From Lachnospiraceae bacterium (GTDB lineage: Bacteria > Bacillota > Clostridia > Lachnospirales > Lachnospiraceae), in contig JAILIS010000032.1 of the NCBI GenBank assembly GCA_024695145.1, positions 186,001 through 250,000 on the forward strand: a stretch of 64,000 nucleotides of DNA, written 5' to 3'. Made by a program: the position numbers and the translations under genes. Positions 51,718 to 61,144 of this stretch are shown in pieces. A model generated the notes under the pieces. It did not search any database and was not told the DNA's origin. It saw nothing but the letters and a program-made list of their open reading frames with translations. Numbering within the stretch: the stretch's first letter is position 1; every line of letters begins with the position of its first letter.

Positions 51718-52032
51718 ATGGATATAACTAATATTCTCAATATCGGAAGCGAACCGATAAGGGAAGCTGCCAAAAACGCTTCCACGAGAGTCGAATCAAC
51801 GGATGAGAGTTTTACCTCACTTTTCAATTCGATGATCTCAAATGTCAGCGAGACAAACAGCCTCCTTCACAAGGAAGAGGAAGAAGAGGTCAAGTTCGCG
51901 CTGGGTATATCGGATAATACCCATGATCTTGCGATCGCGGCCGCGAAGGCGCAGACGGCCCTCAGTTATACGGTCGCTCTTCGCGACAAGTTTATCGAGG
52001 CATACAAAGAGCTCATGCAGATACAGGTCTGA
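51718..52032 (+). CDS. fliE: Flagellar hook-basal body protein FliE
   Basis: FliE links the MS ring to the rod. The 104 aa end with the conserved stretch HDLAIAAAKAQTALSYTVALRDKFIEAYKELMQIQV, which fits the FliE family; the N-terminal part is polar and variable as usual. CGGGGGT lies before the ATG. It is placed between flgC and fliF, 18 and 36 bases away. Confidence 0.95.
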   Translation: MDITNILNIGSEPIREAAKNASTRVESTDESFTSLFNSMISNVSETNSLLHKEEEEEVKFALGISDNTHDLAIAAAKAQTALSYTVALRDKFIEAYKELMQIQV

Positions 52033-52068
52033 TGCAGCAGCCAAAACAGTCCGGAGGACAGAGTTTAA

Positions 52069-53685
52069 ATGGTAGACAGACTTAAGGAATTGCTCCAGAG
52101 GATCCAGGAGTGGTGGAACCGGTTTACCGCAAAGCAAAAAACAATAATTATCAGCGTATCGGCAGGTGTTATTTTGGCACTTGCCATTTTGGGTACTGTA
52201 CTTACCCGTCCGCAGTATGAGACTCTGATCACGTGCGAGTCGACCAAAGAAGCCTCGCAGATCACCGAACTTCTCGAAGGCGAATCGATCCCGTACCAGA
52301 CAACGGATGACGGCCTTATCATCTCCGTACAGAAGCAGGATATTGCAAAGGCAACGCTGCTTCTTGGCGCCAACAATTATCCGGCCGATTCCTACAGCCT
52401 TGAAACGGCGCTTGCAGGCGGCCTGTCAACAACAGAGTCCGACAAACAGAAAACATACAAGCTTTATCAGGAATCCCATCTACAGGACATAATGGAGGCG
52501 ACCGAGTATGTTAAGAAGGCATACGTGACGCTGTCCATACCCGATAATGACGGAACGCTTCTTGCAAAGGACGAGGAGTCCTATGCGAGCGTCATGCTCG
52601 AGCTCAACGATACTCTTCCCGAAGGAGTTGCGGAGAATTTTGCCAGGAATATAGCGACAGCGCTAGGTAACAAGACTACCGAGAATGTATCCATAATAGA
52701 TTCGGCAGGTAATCTTTTATTCTCGGGCTCGGAGGCTGCGGAAGCCAATTCGGGAACAGTCAACACATCAAACCAGATCGCACTCAAGACACAGGCCGAG
52801 AAGGCTCTCAAGCAGGAAGTCATTCAGGTTCTTCTCGGATCCAACCTCTACGAGGACGTAAAGGTCTCACCGAACCTTCGAATGGATTTTTCCTCCGTTA
52901 AGGAAACGGAGCACAAGTACACTCAGGCTGACGAGAACGGCACCAACGTTCTGAGTCACGAGAATACATATGAAGCGGAAGGCAAGGGCGGCACCGGCGG
53001 TGTTCCGGGGACGGACACCAACCAGGAAGAGACGACCTATGTGATGGAGGACGGAGCCAATTCCAATTATTCGGTGACCGAGGAATCGAGAGATTACCTT
53101 CCGAGTGAGAAGATCACGGATAAAGTCACACCTCCGGGAGCAATTGATTACGCGAATTCATCAATCGGTATCACGGCCTCCCATTTCGTAGTATATAACG
53201 AGAGCGAGCTCAAAGCCCAGGGACAGCTTGACGGCATCACTTTCGAGGAATTTGTCAATCAGAACAGTGACATGGTCAAGAAGGAAGTTGACGAGGAGAT
53301 GCTCAAGCTCGTAAGCGATGCCACCGGCATCCCGACGTCGAATATTTCCATCGTTGCATATGATGTTCCGATCTTCCAGCCGAAGGAAGGCATCAGCATG
53401 TCGCCTTCGAATATTGCGCAGATCATCCTGATAGTACTTATCCTTTCGCTTCTTCTGATCGTGGTCCTGACAACGTTCAGAAAGAACAAGGAGGACGAGA
53501 CTGCGGAAGAGCCCGAGCTTTCGGTTGACGATCTGCTCACAACCACTCAGGAACATCAGAATGTTGAGGATATCGATCTTGAGACCAAGTCCGAGATCAG
53601 ACTCATGGTTGAGAAATTTGTTGATGAGAATCCTGAAGCGTCAGCCCAGCTTCTTCGAAACTGGCTGAACGAGGAATGGGGGTAA
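52069..53685 (+). CDS. fliF: Flagellar MS-ring protein FliF
   Basis: FliF builds the membrane ring on which the flagellum is assembled. The 538 aa show two membrane helices (about 24-45 and 445-468), the periplasm-side YscJ/FliF ring domains between them (YETLITCESTKEASQITELLEGESIPYQ near 50; LQDIMEATEYVKKAYVTLSIPD near 140), a Gly/Thr-rich variable loop near 300-330, and a C-terminal tail (ENPEASAQLLRNWLNEEWG) that binds FliG. The next gene is fliG, three bases away. Confidence 0.97.
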   Translation: MVDRLKELLQRIQEWWNRFTAKQKTIIISVSAGVILALAILGTVLTRPQYETLITCESTKEASQITELLEGESIPYQTTDDGLIISVQKQDIAKATLLLGANNYPADSYSLETALAGGLSTTESDKQKTYKLYQESHLQDIMEATEYVKKAYVTLSIPDNDGTLLAKDEESYASVMLELNDTLPEGVAENFARNIATALGNKTTENVSIIDSAGNLLFSGSEAAEANSGTVNTSNQIALKTQAEKALKQEVIQVLLGSNLYEDVKVSPNLRMDFSSVKETEHKYTQADENGTNVLSHENTYEAEGKGGTGGVPGTDTNQEETTYVMEDGANSNYSVTEESRDYLPSEKITDKVTPPGAIDYANSSIGITASHFVVYNESELKAQGQLDGITFEEFVNQNSDMVKKEVDEEMLKLVSDATGIPTSNISIVAYDVPIFQPKEGISMSPSNIAQIILIVLILSLLLIVVLTTFRKNKEDETAEEPELSVDDLLTTTQEHQNVEDIDLETKSEIRLMVEKFVDENPEASAQLLRNWLNEEWG

Positions 53686-53688
53686 TAA

Positions 53689-54705
53689 ATGGCTAAAGAA
53701 AAAGAACCCGTAATAACCGGTCTTCAGAAGGCGGCTATCCTCCTCATATCCCTGGGGCCCGAGAGAAGTGCCCTGATATTCAAGCATCTCAAAGAGGAAG
53801 AGATCGAGGATCTTACGCTTGAGATCGCAAATACGAGGAGCGTTACTCCGCAGGCCAAGGAGGAGGTCATCAACGAGTTTTACGGAGTATGTCTTGCCCA
53901 GCAGTACATTGCCGAGGGCGGTATCGGATATGCCAAAGAATTGCTCGAAAAGGCTCTCGGAAACGAGAAAGCGCTCGATGTTATCGGAAAACTTACCGCA
54001 TCGCTTCAGGTCAAGCCTTTCGAATTCATCCGCAAGACAGAGGCTTCACAGCTTTTGAACTTTATACAGGATGAGCATCCGCAGACCATTGCTCTTATCC
54101 TGTCATACCTCAACCCGTCCCAGGCTGCACTTATAATCTCGGCGCTTCCGCCCGACAGACAGTCTGACGTCGCCAAGCGTATAGCGCTTATGGACCGTAC
54201 CAGCCCGGACGTTATCAAGGAGGTGGAAAAGATACTCGAATCCAAGCTTTCTTCTCTTGTCAATCAGGATTACACCATCATCGGCGGTGTCGATGCTGTT
54301 GTTGATATCCTCAACACTGTGGACAGAAGTACAGAGAAGCATATCATGGAAACTCTCGAGATCGACGAGCCCGAACTTGCGGACGAGATCAGAAAGAAGA
54401 TGTTCGTATTCGAAGATATCCTGCTGCTTGATGACAGGGCTATCCAGAGAGTCCTTCGTGATGTCGATAACGGAGATCTTGCAATAGCTCTTAAAGGAGC
54501 CAATGAAGAAGTTCAGAACGCGATATTCAACAACCTTTCAAAGCGTCTTGCCCTGATGATAAGAGAGGACATGGAATTCATGGGTCCCGTACGTATGAAG
54601 GATGTTGAAGAAGCGCAGCAGAAGATAGTAAACACGATCAGGCGTCTTGAGGATGCTGCCGAGATCGTTATTTCGCGCGGAGGAGGAGATGAGATAATTG
54701 TCTAG
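53689..54705 (+). CDS. fliG: Flagellar motor switch protein FliG
   Basis: FliG is the rotor protein that meets the stator and FliM. The 338 aa have the three FliG domains: N (KAAILLISLGPERSALIFKHLKEEEIEDLTLEIA), middle (FIQDEHPQTIALILSYLNPSQAALIISALPPDRQSDVAKRIA) and C (FVFEDILLLDDRAIQRVLRDVDNGDLAIALKG), with the charged residues of the torque helix in the last part (LALMIREDMEFMGPVRMKDVEEAQQKIV). It overlaps fliH by eight bases. Confidence 0.98.
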   Translation: MAKEKEPVITGLQKAAILLISLGPERSALIFKHLKEEEIEDLTLEIANTRSVTPQAKEEVINEFYGVCLAQQYIAEGGIGYAKELLEKALGNEKALDVIGKLTASLQVKPFEFIRKTEASQLLNFIQDEHPQTIALILSYLNPSQAALIISALPPDRQSDVAKRIALMDRTSPDVIKEVEKILESKLSSLVNQDYTIIGGVDAVVDILNTVDRSTEKHIMETLEIDEPELADEIRKKMFVFEDILLLDDRAIQRVLRDVDNGDLAIALKGANEEVQNAIFNNLSKRLALMIREDMEFMGPVRMKDVEEAQQKIVNTIRRLEDAAEIVISRGGGDEIIV

Positions 54706-55558
54706 TACGCTTATCAAATCCTACAGCGTTAACTATGCTTCTTCCGAAGAGAAGAAGAAACAGAAACGGATCATAGATTCCAATCAGGCTGTATCGGAAC
54801 GTATCAAGGCGCTCTCGGAAATGCTTGAAAATGTTCCGGAGGATGAGTTCGCGGAAGAATTCAGCGAAGGACTCGATGCCGAACAGGTGGATGCTCTTTT
54901 GACCGATCAGGATGAGCTTGCCGCACAAAAGGCCAGGGATGAGGAAGTCCAGAAGCTTATCGAAGAGGCAAATGCCGAAGCCGAAAGGATCATTTCCGAA
55001 GCCGGTGCCGAAGCAGACAGACTGATCGAAGAGGCAAACGCCAAGGCCGGCGCCGTCCTTGAAGAGGCAAGAGCGAGGGGCGAGGCGGAAGGAAACGAAA
55101 AGGGATACGCCGAGGGGCTTGAGCGTGCCGCGGCGGTTGAGGAAGAAGCAAGGCAGAAGGCTGCAGCGCTTGAAGCGGAATATGAAGAGATGAAGGAAGC
55201 TTTGGAGCCGAAGCTTGTTGAGACCCTTACCGGCATATATTCCCATGTGTTCGGAACGGATCTGTCTGGAAGGAGCGATGTGATACTTTACCTCCTGAAG
55301 GATACGATCAGAAACGTGGATACCGCAAAGACGTACCTCGTCCATGTATCAAGAGACGACAGCGAATATGTCAACGCAAACAAAGAGGAACTGACCGAAG
55401 GGATAGGAAGCAGTGCCGCGGTCGAGATCATAGAAGATGTTACGCTCTCCGAGGGAAACTGTTTCATAGAGACCGACGGCGGTATATTCGACTGCTCTTT
55501 GGGTACGGAGCTCGAGCTTTTGAAGAAGGAACTGAAGATACTGTCGTATGGAAATTAG
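54698..55558 (+). CDS. fliH: Flagellar export-apparatus stator protein FliH
   Basis: FliH binds and restrains the export ATPase FliI. The start is TTG with GGAGGAG about ten bases upstream, inside fliG. Residues 85-170 are a Glu/Ala coiled coil; GEAEGNEKGYAEGLERA near 128 is the Gly-spaced heptad typical of FliH. The C-terminal part (YSHVFGTDLSGRSDVILYLLKDTI) is the FliI-binding domain. At 286 aa it is a little longer than average. It overlaps fliI by 11 bases, in line with the tight FliH-FliI stoichiometry. Confidence 0.92.
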   Translation: MSSTLIKSYSVNYASSEEKKKQKRIIDSNQAVSERIKALSEMLENVPEDEFAEEFSEGLDAEQVDALLTDQDELAAQKARDEEVQKLIEEANAEAERIISEAGAEADRLIEEANAKAGAVLEEARARGEAEGNEKGYAEGLERAAAVEEEARQKAAALEAEYEEMKEALEPKLVETLTGIYSHVFGTDLSGRSDVILYLLKDTIRNVDTAKTYLVHVSRDDSEYVNANKEELTEGIGSSAAVEIIEDVTLSEGNCFIETDGGIFDCSLGTELELLKKELKILSYGN

Positions 55559-56873
55559 CACGGATCTCGGAAAATACAACAAGCTTTATGACCGCACTTT
55601 CTTCAAGAAAATGGGGAAAGTTGTCAATGTTGTCGGCCTTACGATCGAGAGCAACGGTCCGGAAGCGAAGCTTGACGATCTGTGCCATATAATAGTCGAT
55701 CCCGAAGAGGGAAAATATGTTAATGCCGAGGTCATCGGCTTCAAGGACGGCAAGACTCTTCTGATGCCTTTTGAGACAACGGAAGGGATCGGAAGCGGAT
55801 GCATCGTCGAGAATATGGGGTACCCGCTGTCGGTACAGGTAGGACCCGAACTGCTCGGAATGGCTCTTGACGGACTCGGCAATCCGATAGACGGAAGTGA
55901 ACTCAACTGTGCGCAGAGCTATCCTATAGAAGCGCCTGCACCCGATCCGTTAAAGCGTGTGATAATAAATGAGATACTGCCGCTCGGAGTCAAAGCCGTC
56001 GACGGTATCATGACGATAGGAAAAGGCCAGCGTATCGGGATATTCGCGGGCTCCGGAGTGGGAAAGAGTACACTTCTCGGAATGTTTGCGAGAAACACCA
56101 ACGCCGACATCAATGTCATAGCTCTGATCGGCGAGCGCGGCAGAGAGGTCCGGGAGTTCATAGAGCGTGACCTCGGTGAGGAAGGTATGGCAAGATCCGT
56201 CGTGGTCGTAGCCACATCCGACAGGCCGGCACTCGTCCGCCGTAAGGCTGCGCAGACAGCCACCGCCATAGCGGAATATTTCCGCGACCAGGGCAGGGAT
56301 GTCCTCCTCATGATGGATTCACTCACGCGTTTTTCCATGGCACAGCGGGAGATAGGGCTTGCCAGCGGAGAGCCGCCCGTTACGAGAGGGTATCCGCCCA
56401 GCGTTTACGCGCAGATGCCAAAACTTTTGGAAAGAGCCGGGTGTGACGACAAGGGATCAATAACCGGACTGTATACGGTCCTTGTCGACGGTGATGATTT
56501 TAACGAGCCGATCACGGATACCGCCAGATCCATCCTCGACGGTCATATCATGCTTGACAGAAAGCTTGCCCACAAAAATCACTATCCCGCGATCGACGTT
56601 CTTCAGAGTATTTCCCGTTGCATGAGCCAGATCGCCACAAAAGAGCACAAAGCCGTGGCGAACCGTCTCAAGACGGTTCTTGCAACATATACCGAGGCTG
56701 AGGATCTTATCAATATCGGGGCATACAAGGCGGGGGCCAACCCGAATATCGACTATTCCATCGAAAAGATAGACAAAGTAAATGAGTTCCTCTGTCAGGA
56801 TGTGGACAGCAGATATACGCTCGATGAAGAGATCGAGCTTCTCGAAAGCATATTTGAGGATGAGAAGGCCTGA
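55548..56873 (+). CDS. fliI: Flagellum-specific export ATPase FliI
   Basis: FliI is an F1-beta-like hexameric ATPase that helps unfold export substrates. The 441 aa show Walker A GSGVGKST at 168-175, the catalytic Glu in LIGERGREVREFIE near 195, Walker B VLLMMDSLTRFSMAQREIGLA near 252 and the P-loop companion GEPPVTRGYPPSVYAQMPKLLER. It starts within fliH and is followed by fliJ after eight bases. Confidence 0.98.
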   Translation: MEISTDLGKYNKLYDRTFFKKMGKVVNVVGLTIESNGPEAKLDDLCHIIVDPEEGKYVNAEVIGFKDGKTLLMPFETTEGIGSGCIVENMGYPLSVQVGPELLGMALDGLGNPIDGSELNCAQSYPIEAPAPDPLKRVIINEILPLGVKAVDGIMTIGKGQRIGIFAGSGVGKSTLLGMFARNTNADINVIALIGERGREVREFIERDLGEEGMARSVVVVATSDRPALVRRKAAQTATAIAEYFRDQGRDVLLMMDSLTRFSMAQREIGLASGEPPVTRGYPPSVYAQMPKLLERAGCDDKGSITGLYTVLVDGDDFNEPITDTARSILDGHIMLDRKLAHKNHYPAIDVLQSISRCMSQIATKEHKAVANRLKTVLATYTEAEDLINIGAYKAGANPNIDYSIEKIDKVNEFLCQDVDSRYTLDEEIELLESIFEDEKA

Positions 56874-56881
56874 TAAGGATT

Positions 56882-57322
56882 ATGGCAAGATTCAGATACA
56901 GGATGCAGAACATCCTGAACGTCAAGGAAAAACTTGAGACCCAGGCAAGGAACGAGTTCGCGATAGCGGCCGCCCATGAGCGTGAGGAGGAAGCAAAGCT
57001 TAACGCGCTCAAAGAGCGCAGGGACGGTTATGAATCGGTTCTTAGGGGGATGGTCGGAGAAGATCTTGACATCAAAGCCATAAAAGAAGCCGAGGAAGCG
57101 CTTGAAGTCATAAAATATCATGTTTCCCAGCAGAGCCTGAACCTGACCGCTGCCCGCCAGGAACTTGAAGTTGCCAGACAAAAGCTGACAGCGGCGATGC
57201 AGGACCGCAAGACCCATGAACGTCTTAAAGAAAAACAGTTTGAGCAGTTTGTTGCGGAAGAGGCGGCAAAGGAAAGCAAAGAAATAGATGAACTTGTAAG
57301 TTACCGTCACGGTCTGCAGTGA
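56882..57322 (+). CDS. fliJ: Flagellar export protein FliJ
   Basis: FliJ is a small coiled-coil chaperone-escort that sits in the centre of the FliI ring. The 146 aa are almost fully alpha-helical with two long antiparallel heptad runs and the family start RFRYRMQNILNVKEKLETQARNEFAIA. The position directly after fliI supports the call, since the sequence itself is low in distinctive motifs. Confidence 0.92.
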   Translation: MARFRYRMQNILNVKEKLETQARNEFAIAAAHEREEEAKLNALKERRDGYESVLRGMVGEDLDIKAIKEAEEALEVIKYHVSQQSLNLTAARQELEVARQKLTAAMQDRKTHERLKEKQFEQFVAEEAAKESKEIDELVSYRHGLQ

Positions 57323-57333
57323 GGAGAGTTTAA

Positions 57334-58182
57334 ATGGCTGACGAGAAGGAAGAGGGCGAGGAGCTCTCAGCGAAAGAAAAAAAGAAAAAAGACAAGGCCG
57401 CCAAAAAGGCGGATAAATTTGATGCTTTTGCGACCGATGCGGGAGCAATGTATGCGGATGCGGATGATGAGGATGACGGATTTTCACCCTCGGTACTTAT
57501 CATCGTCATTCTGATCGTTCTGATATGGATCGCGATCCTTGCGCTTCTGATAAAGCTTGATATCGGCGGATTCGGATCGGGTGTACTGCGCCCTATATTA
57601 AAGGACGTTCCGGTCATCAACAGGATACTGCCCGAGCCTGACGAGATCGAGGAATATCAGGGAGAGTTTGATAATCTCCCGGATGCACTTGCGGAGATCG
57701 AACGGCTCAACAAGGAGATCGATGATCTGAAGGCGGAGGCGGCAAAGGGCAGCGACGAAGAAAGCGAGGAAGTAAAGGCGCTGAAAGAGGAGATCGTCAG
57801 GCTGCGGACATTTGAAGAAAGCCAGGTGGAATTCCAGAAGCTCAAGACCGAATTTTACGAGGAAGTCGTATTCTCTGAAAAGGCGCCGGAAATACAGCAG
57901 TACAAATCATATTACGAGCAGATCGATCCCGACAACGCAGAGTATCTGTACAAGCAGGTGGTTCAGCAGATCGAGACCGACAAGATAATGGACGAGTATG
58001 TCAAGGCATACAGCGATATGAAGCCCAAGCAGGCGGCAGCCATATTTAACGAAATGGGCGACAATCTTGACCTTGTGGCCAAGATACTCGGCAAGATGGA
58101 TACGACGTCAAGAGCCAAGATTCTCGGAGTTATGGATCAGGAGATCGCATCAAAACTGACCAAGATAATGGATCCTGATTAA
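57334..58182 (+). CDS. MotE/YlxF-like protein with a MgtE-N-type domain
   Basis: A Lys/Glu-rich cytoplasmic start is followed by one membrane helix (about 50-75, PSVLIIVILIVLIWIAILALLIKL), a coiled coil (about 115-190) and a C-terminal domain (about 210-282, KAYSDMKPKQAAAIFNEMGDNLDLVAKILGKMDTTSRAKILGVMD) like the MgtE N-domain. This is the MotE/YlxF arrangement found next to fliK in Firmicute fla operons; MotE supports stator and motor function in other bacteria. GAGGAGAG lies before the ATG, 11 bases after fliJ. Confidence 0.85.
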   Translation: MADEKEEGEELSAKEKKKKDKAAKKADKFDAFATDAGAMYADADDEDDGFSPSVLIIVILIVLIWIAILALLIKLDIGGFGSGVLRPILKDVPVINRILPEPDEIEEYQGEFDNLPDALAEIERLNKEIDDLKAEAAKGSDEESEEVKALKEEIVRLRTFEESQVEFQKLKTEFYEEVVFSEKAPEIQQYKSYYEQIDPDNAEYLYKQVVQQIETDKIMDEYVKAYSDMKPKQAAAIFNEMGDNLDLVAKILGKMDTTSRAKILGVMDQEIASKLTKIMDPD

Positions 58183-58197
58183 AGACATATCAGGGGT

Positions 58198-58224
58198 TAA
58201 GAATATCTCTTCAGGGACCGATAT
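58198..58224 (+). promoter_or_regulatory. Internal sigma-28-type promoter before fliK
   Basis: TAAG at 58198-58201 and ACCGATAT at 58217-58224 with a 15-base gap match the sigma-28 (SigD) consensus in seven of eight -10 positions. The 92-base intergenic gap here is the largest so far in an otherwise compact operon. The core GACCGATA is shared with the site at 50691. Confidence 0.55.
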
Positions 58225-58242
58225 ATTCTTTGAGTGTTAACG

Positions 58243-58258
58243 CACCTTGAAAACTGAA
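58243..58258 (+). other. rRNA-type boxA-like sequence in the fliK leader
   Basis: CACCTTGAAAACTGAA resembles the boxA-like segment found in Firmicute rRNA leaders and 16S-23S spacers (accttgaaaact). It lies downstream of the predicted start site and upstream of AGGAGG, so it would be transcribed. A Nus-factor role is only a possibility. Confidence 0.35.
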
Positions 58259-58274
58259 GAGAGGAGGACGGAAG

Positions 58275-59912
58275 ATGGCAAACACTACAGTAACAAAAGT
58301 GAGTGACTTACTTCTCACAAACGTTACGGCCGGTACAAAAGCCGGTGATCAGAAGGTTTCCGATGCCCAGGGGTTTACCGAGGTCATGAACAACGCCAAA
58401 GACGGTGTTGCAAAGACCACCGAAACAAACAAACCGGATGATCCGGCAAGATCATCAAGAACGGTAGTTGAGACTCCGAAGAGCAAGGAGATCAGAGCCG
58501 AGGAGCCGGTAAGACGGGATCCTGTCGGTAATAAAGACGACATGGATGATCTTACGGCAGAAGTTGCCGCAGAAGCTTCGGCCATCATGGACAGGATAAA
58601 GGAAGTACTTGATGTCAGTGATGAAGAGCTTACACAGGCAATGGAAGATCTCGGAATTACCGCAGTCGATCTGCTCGATCCTTCAATCGTAAAAGATCTG
58701 CTCATGGATCTTAACCGGGTTGAAGATTCGATCTCGCTTCTGACAGACGCAAAGCTCTATGAAAATGTAAAAGAGATCGTAATAGCGGCAGAAGACGCAG
58801 GTAATAAGGTGGCGGCTGACTTTGGTCTTTCAAAAGATGAACTGTCAGAGATATTTAAGGACAGCTCTTTTGTACAGAAGATTGAAGAAGCGGTTGCCGA
58901 AACAGTTAACAATGCACAGGCACCTGAGGTTTTTGAAGGAAGCCTGCCCGGAGTGACCGAGACAGTCAATACGGGCATCCCGAATGAGACCGAAATGCCG
59001 AAGCAGGACATGGATGTCACCCGTCAGACGGATACTCAAACATCCACTGACTTAAAAGATACAAACGCAGCAGCAGGCATGGATGCTGATAAAGCTGTTA
59101 CGGTAGAGGTTACAGGCACTCCCGGAGATGCAGCCCGAACAGCGGCGGCAACGGAGGCGAAAGTCATCAAACCGGAAGCGAAGACCGATGTCACCGCCAC
59201 AGCAACGGAAGCTGTTAAGCAGAGCGCGCAGGCGGCAAAGAGCGACAGCGTAACGGAAACATTCAAGGCTGCCGAGGAGTCGGATAAGCCGGAGTTCAAA
59301 GGAACGGATGAAGGCCTTACGAACGCATCGAGATTTGCTGAAGTTGAGATGGCAAACGTTCCCGGGGAGACAAGGGTAGTTAATACCGAAGTGAACAACC
59401 TCGGAGAGGTGGTTGAGACGGTAACGACCTATTCCAGTACGGAAGCCGATTCGATAATGAGTCAGGTCACTGAATCGATCAGGGTTAACTACTCAGCAGA
59501 TACGACATCAATGGAGATGCAGCTTCACCCCGCATCACTCGGAACGGTGAACATGCAGATCGCATCAACGGGCGGAGTCGTCACAGCCCATATCCTTGTA
59601 CAGTCCGAAGCTGTCAAAGCGGCACTTGAGAGCCAGCTCATCACACTGCAGCAGACGTTCGAAGAACAGGGACAGAGAGTTGAAGCAGTCGAGGTTTCGG
59701 TTGCAAATTACGATCTGAACAGAGGCAGCAGTTCCGATGCCGGAAGCGAAAGCGAAGACAGAGGTTTCGGCAGAACAGGAAGAACAGGCGGCAGACGTCG
59801 TATCAATCTGGCCGATCTTGAAGAAGAAGATATCGAAGAACTTTCCGAAGAGGAAAAACTTTCGGCAGATATGATGGCAAGATCGGGCAACAGCGTAGAC
59901 TACACAGCTTAG
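58275..59912 (+). CDS. fliK: Flagellar hook-length control protein FliK
   Basis: FliK measures hook length and switches export specificity. The long N-terminal part (1-400) is Thr/Ala/Glu-rich and low in complexity, as in FliK molecular rulers; the C-terminal Flg_hook domain is clear near 395-480 (SMEMQLHPASLGTVNMQIASTGGVVTAHI and KAALESQLITLQQTFEEQGQRVEAVEVSV), then an acidic tail. AGGAGG stands seven to eight bases before the ATG, and a sigma-28-like promoter and boxA-like site lie in the leader. The length of 545 aa is within the family range. Confidence 0.92.
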   Translation: MANTTVTKVSDLLLTNVTAGTKAGDQKVSDAQGFTEVMNNAKDGVAKTTETNKPDDPARSSRTVVETPKSKEIRAEEPVRRDPVGNKDDMDDLTAEVAAEASAIMDRIKEVLDVSDEELTQAMEDLGITAVDLLDPSIVKDLLMDLNRVEDSISLLTDAKLYENVKEIVIAAEDAGNKVAADFGLSKDELSEIFKDSSFVQKIEEAVAETVNNAQAPEVFEGSLPGVTETVNTGIPNETEMPKQDMDVTRQTDTQTSTDLKDTNAAAGMDADKAVTVEVTGTPGDAARTAAATEAKVIKPEAKTDVTATATEAVKQSAQAAKSDSVTETFKAAEESDKPEFKGTDEGLTNASRFAEVEMANVPGETRVVNTEVNNLGEVVETVTTYSSTEADSIMSQVTESIRVNYSADTTSMEMQLHPASLGTVNMQIASTGGVVTAHILVQSEAVKAALESQLITLQQTFEEQGQRVEAVEVSVANYDLNRGSSSDAGSESEDRGFGRTGRTGGRRRINLADLEEEDIEELSEEEKLSADMMARSGNSVDYTA

Positions 59913-59938
59913 CACGAGAACAGTAAAGGAGACAGCCC

Positions 59939-60646
59939 ATGTCAACAGTAGCAAACATAGTAAACGGTGAGATACAAAAGAACGGTGTTGCTGCTTCCGA
60001 GACCAAGAACAATCCTACGACCAAGTCAAACGATCTTGACAAACAGGCGTTCCTCAATCTCTTGGTTACTCAAATGAAATATCAGGATCCGATGGAACCT
60101 ACAGACAACACCGAATACGTTTCACAGCTCGCAACTTTCTCTTCACTTGAGCAGATGACGAACCTTGTGGCATCAAGTGACCTTACAAGGGCATCCCAGC
60201 TCGTCGGACAGTATGTAACGATCAAGGAAACGAATGAGTCGACGATGGAAGAGAAGATCATAGGCGGCAAGGTTGATTACGTCACGGTTGAGAACGGCAA
60301 AGGATTTCTCAACATAGGCGACGGCAAGTATTCGATCGATAAGCTCGATTCGGTAGTCGATGAGAAATACTTAAATGCTTACAACCTTGCAAACGAGTTT
60401 AACGCGAGCATGAGTGCCCTTCCGACACTCGCAAACCTCACAACAAGTTACAAAGACATAATAGACAACCTGGCTCAGGTGCTTTCAGACATGAATTCCT
60501 ACGAGAAGGGATTCTTAACACCCGCAACGATAGCCGATTTCGGCAAGTACCGCGACAGGATGGAAGAACTTCTTCATGTCGAAGGTTATTACAACAGCAA
60601 GCCTTCGGATGACGAGGAGGACGAGAGCGCGGGGCAGGAAGTCTAA
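59939..60646 (+). CDS. flgD: Flagellar hook-assembly (capping) protein FlgD
   Basis: FlgD caps the growing hook and guides FlgE assembly. The family signature is DKQAFLNLLVTQMKYQDPMEPTDNTEYVSQLATFSSLEQM at about 30-70, followed by a domain with GQYVTIKETNESTMEEKIIGGKVDYVTVENGKGFLNIG. At 235 aa it is of normal size, with an acidic tail. It is 26 bases after fliK and 35 before the next gene. Confidence 0.96.
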   Translation: MSTVANIVNGEIQKNGVAASETKNNPTTKSNDLDKQAFLNLLVTQMKYQDPMEPTDNTEYVSQLATFSSLEQMTNLVASSDLTRASQLVGQYVTIKETNESTMEEKIIGGKVDYVTVENGKGFLNIGDGKYSIDKLDSVVDEKYLNAYNLANEFNASMSALPTLANLTTSYKDIIDNLAQVLSDMNSYEKGFLTPATIADFGKYRDRMEELLHVEGYYNSKPSDDEEDESAGQEV

Positions 60647-60681
60647 ACGTGATTTGTTCAGATAAGAAGGAGTGAATGTTT

Positions 60682-61074
60682 ATGAAAGTATTAAACGGAC
60701 AATTCCCCTCTATCGAACAGGCAGCAAACGAGTACTTAGAAAAAAGCCATGGCAGCGAGGCCGGCGGGACAAAGGGAAAATCATTTGCCGAAGTTCTTTC
60801 GGAAAAGAAGAGCGAAGAGGCTGTGCCGAAATTTTCCAAACATGCATCAAACCGCCTGTCCGAGAGAAACATAGAAATATCGGACAACGTGATGGACCGG
60901 CTTAGCGCAGGGATGCAGGCTGCAGGGCAGAAGGGAATAAACGAATCACTGGTAATGGTCGACCAGCTCGCATTCATAGTGAACGTGAAAAATCAGACCG
61001 TGATAACAGCTCTTGACAAAAGCGATGCGGACGGAAACGTCTTTACAAATATCGATGGAGCGGTAATAGCATAG
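60682..61074 (+). CDS. Flagellar operon protein of the TIGR02530 type
   Basis: The 130-residue product has a variable N terminus (about 1-50) and a conserved core FSKHASNRLSERNIEISDNVMDRLSAGMQAAGQKGINESLVMVDQLAFIVNVKNQTVITALD, the mark of the TIGR02530 flagellar operon family found between flgD and flgE in Firmicutes. Its role is not established. An ATG at 60676 is also in frame, but AAGGAG is only three bases from it and nine from the ATG used here. Confidence 0.9.
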   Translation: MKVLNGQFPSIEQAANEYLEKSHGSEAGGTKGKSFAEVLSEKKSEEAVPKFSKHASNRLSERNIEISDNVMDRLSAGMQAAGQKGINESLVMVDQLAFIVNVKNQTVITALDKSDADGNVFTNIDGAVIA

Positions 61075-61084
61075 TAACTTTAAA

Positions 61085-61144
61085 CCGGGATCGGACCTAA
61101 ACGGAGATCCCTCCGGACCCCCGAATGACAGAAGGGGCTTTAGG
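61085..61144 (+). other. Structured leader before flgE
   Basis: The 89-base gap can fold: GGGATC (61087-61092) with GATCCC (61106-61111), and CCTAAA (61096-61101) with TTTAGG (61139-61144), which are mutually competing or pseudoknot-like. The AAGGAGG of flgE follows at once. No open frame or promoter was seen. Confidence 0.4.
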
